6,603 bases of DNA, from NCBI GenBank assembly GCA_913031095.1, contig CAJWGH010000061.1:1-6603 (forward strand). The letters run 5' to 3'. Shown here piece by piece: positions 6,079-6,603 of the stretch (its first letter is position 1; each line of letters begins with the position of its first letter). The DNA comes from an uncultured Chloroflexota bacterium (GTDB lineage: Bacteria; Chloroflexota; Dehalococcoidia; UBA3495). Made by a program: the position numbers and the translations under genes. A model generated the notes under the pieces. It did not search any database. It saw nothing but the letters and a program-made list of their open reading frames with translations, and was not told the origin of the DNA.

Positions 6079-6603
6079 ACGACTGAACCCAAACTGCCTC
6101 AAGGACGCCGGGTCGCGACCAGTGACGATCTGGAAGTATCTGCCTACCTAGAGATAGCCAAGGGACTAGACGGTGTAGGAGCGGAAAACGAAGACAGCCA
6201 GCAATCTGTTAACGAGGGCGTCATCGTTATCGATTTTGGCTCCCAGTACAGCCACCTCATCGCCCGCCGTATCCGTGAGTTGAAGGTCTACTCTATGATA
6301 GCCCAGTCCAAAAGTAGCTGGGACTCTGTCAAACACCTGAACCCTAGGGGAGTGATTCTTTCCGGCGGGCCGGCCAGCGTGTATGAAGAAGGGGCGCCTC
6401 AGATTCCCAGCTGGGTCTTTGAGCAGCATCTGCCGGTCTTAGGCATCTGCTACGGGATGCAGGCACTGGTCCACCAACTTGGCGGGAAGGTATCTCCAGG
6501 CGCCAAACAGGAGTTCGGGTACGCGGTCCTACACCAAGACGGCTCCGATTCTGAATCAGTGCTATTTGATGACCTTCCCACGGAATTCCAGGTCTGGATG
6601 AGT
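6079..6603 (+). CDS. guaA: GMP synthase (glutamine-hydrolysing), N-terminal glutaminase part, cut by the window edge; start uncertain
   Basis: GuaA aminates XMP to GMP using glutamine and ATP, the last step of guanine nucleotide synthesis. Only the class I glutamine amidotransferase domain is visible. It shows VIDFGSQYSHLIARRIREL at its start, LSGGPASVYEEGAP, the nucleophile Cys in LGICYGMQALVHQLGG (codon 6448-6450) and the EFGYAVL segment. The catalytic His/Glu and the PP-loop ATPase half lie beyond 6603. No ATG, GTG or TTG occurs in frame between 6079 and the DFGSQY motif. The best Shine-Dalgarno, AGGAGGT at 6066-6072, lies 6 nt before ACG at 6079, and third-position GC rises from about one third upstream of that codon to about one half downstream, so I take ACG as the likely start. 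The same frame is open back to an ATG at 6007 (also TTG 6010, GTG 6025), which is the conservative alternative. From ACG the core is preceded by about 45 extra residues, and the nucleophile is Cys124 (Cys86 in E. coli). Confidence 0.9.

Noticed and set aside
5898..6092. 64-codon minus-strand open frame in the divergent region
   Set aside because: It covers the putative promoters and the guaA ribosome site, has no ribosome site of its own and no recognisable motif.
6166..6429. 87-codon minus-strand open frame inside guaA
   Set aside because: It is antisense to the conserved glutaminase domain and has no independent support.

Overview
The window looks like bacterial chromosomal housekeeping DNA with moderately high GC. 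Six genes lie head to tail on the minus strand, and a seventh starts divergently on the plus strand at the right edge. Three things fit a Chloroflexota lineage (Dehalococcoidia or SAR202-like): the pairing of pgk and tpiA with an archaeal-type phosphoglycerate mutase, the sequence style of the proteins, and a prenyl-synthase-like gene with a 'YHLGW' N-terminal segment. This assignment is inference from family resemblance; no phylogeny was run.

Layout in transcription order on the minus strand: tsaC/sua5-like (5792-5181), a divergent polyprenyl-synthetase-family gene (about 5170-4157), pgk (4157-2961), apgM (2916-1711), tpiA (1625-867), and miaA (846 to beyond the left edge). Gaps are -1 to 85 bp, and no obvious hairpin terminator lies between genes, so this is most likely one operon. 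The tsaC stop codon is part of the Shine-Dalgarno sequence of the next gene. The prenyl-synthase-like gene and pgk overlap as TAATG. Both arrangements suggest translational coupling. An AT-richer divergent regulatory region (5793-6078) separates this operon from guaA on the plus strand, whose glutaminase domain begins here and runs off the right edge.

Functionally, pgk, apgM and tpiA cover three steps of lower glycolysis and gluconeogenesis. tsaC and miaA, at the two ends of the cluster, both modify A37 of tRNA (t6A and i6A). MiaA consumes DMAPP, an isoprenoid precursor, and the prenyl-synthase-like gene belongs to a family that uses the same pool, which in many bacteria is made from triose phosphate.

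I see no mobile element, CRISPR array, RNA gene or clearly new multi-gene system. The points worth a second look are: (i) the prenyl-synthase homologue has lost residues in all three diagnostic substrate/metal motifs but keeps a long intact frame; (ii) two genes have good Shine-Dalgarno sequences placed correctly before non-AUG near-cognate codons, ATA for the prenyl-synthase-like gene and ACG for guaA; (iii) a perfect 15-bp inverted repeat lies next to a consensus TATAAT in the divergent promoter region; (iv) GuaA has an unusual N-terminal extension.
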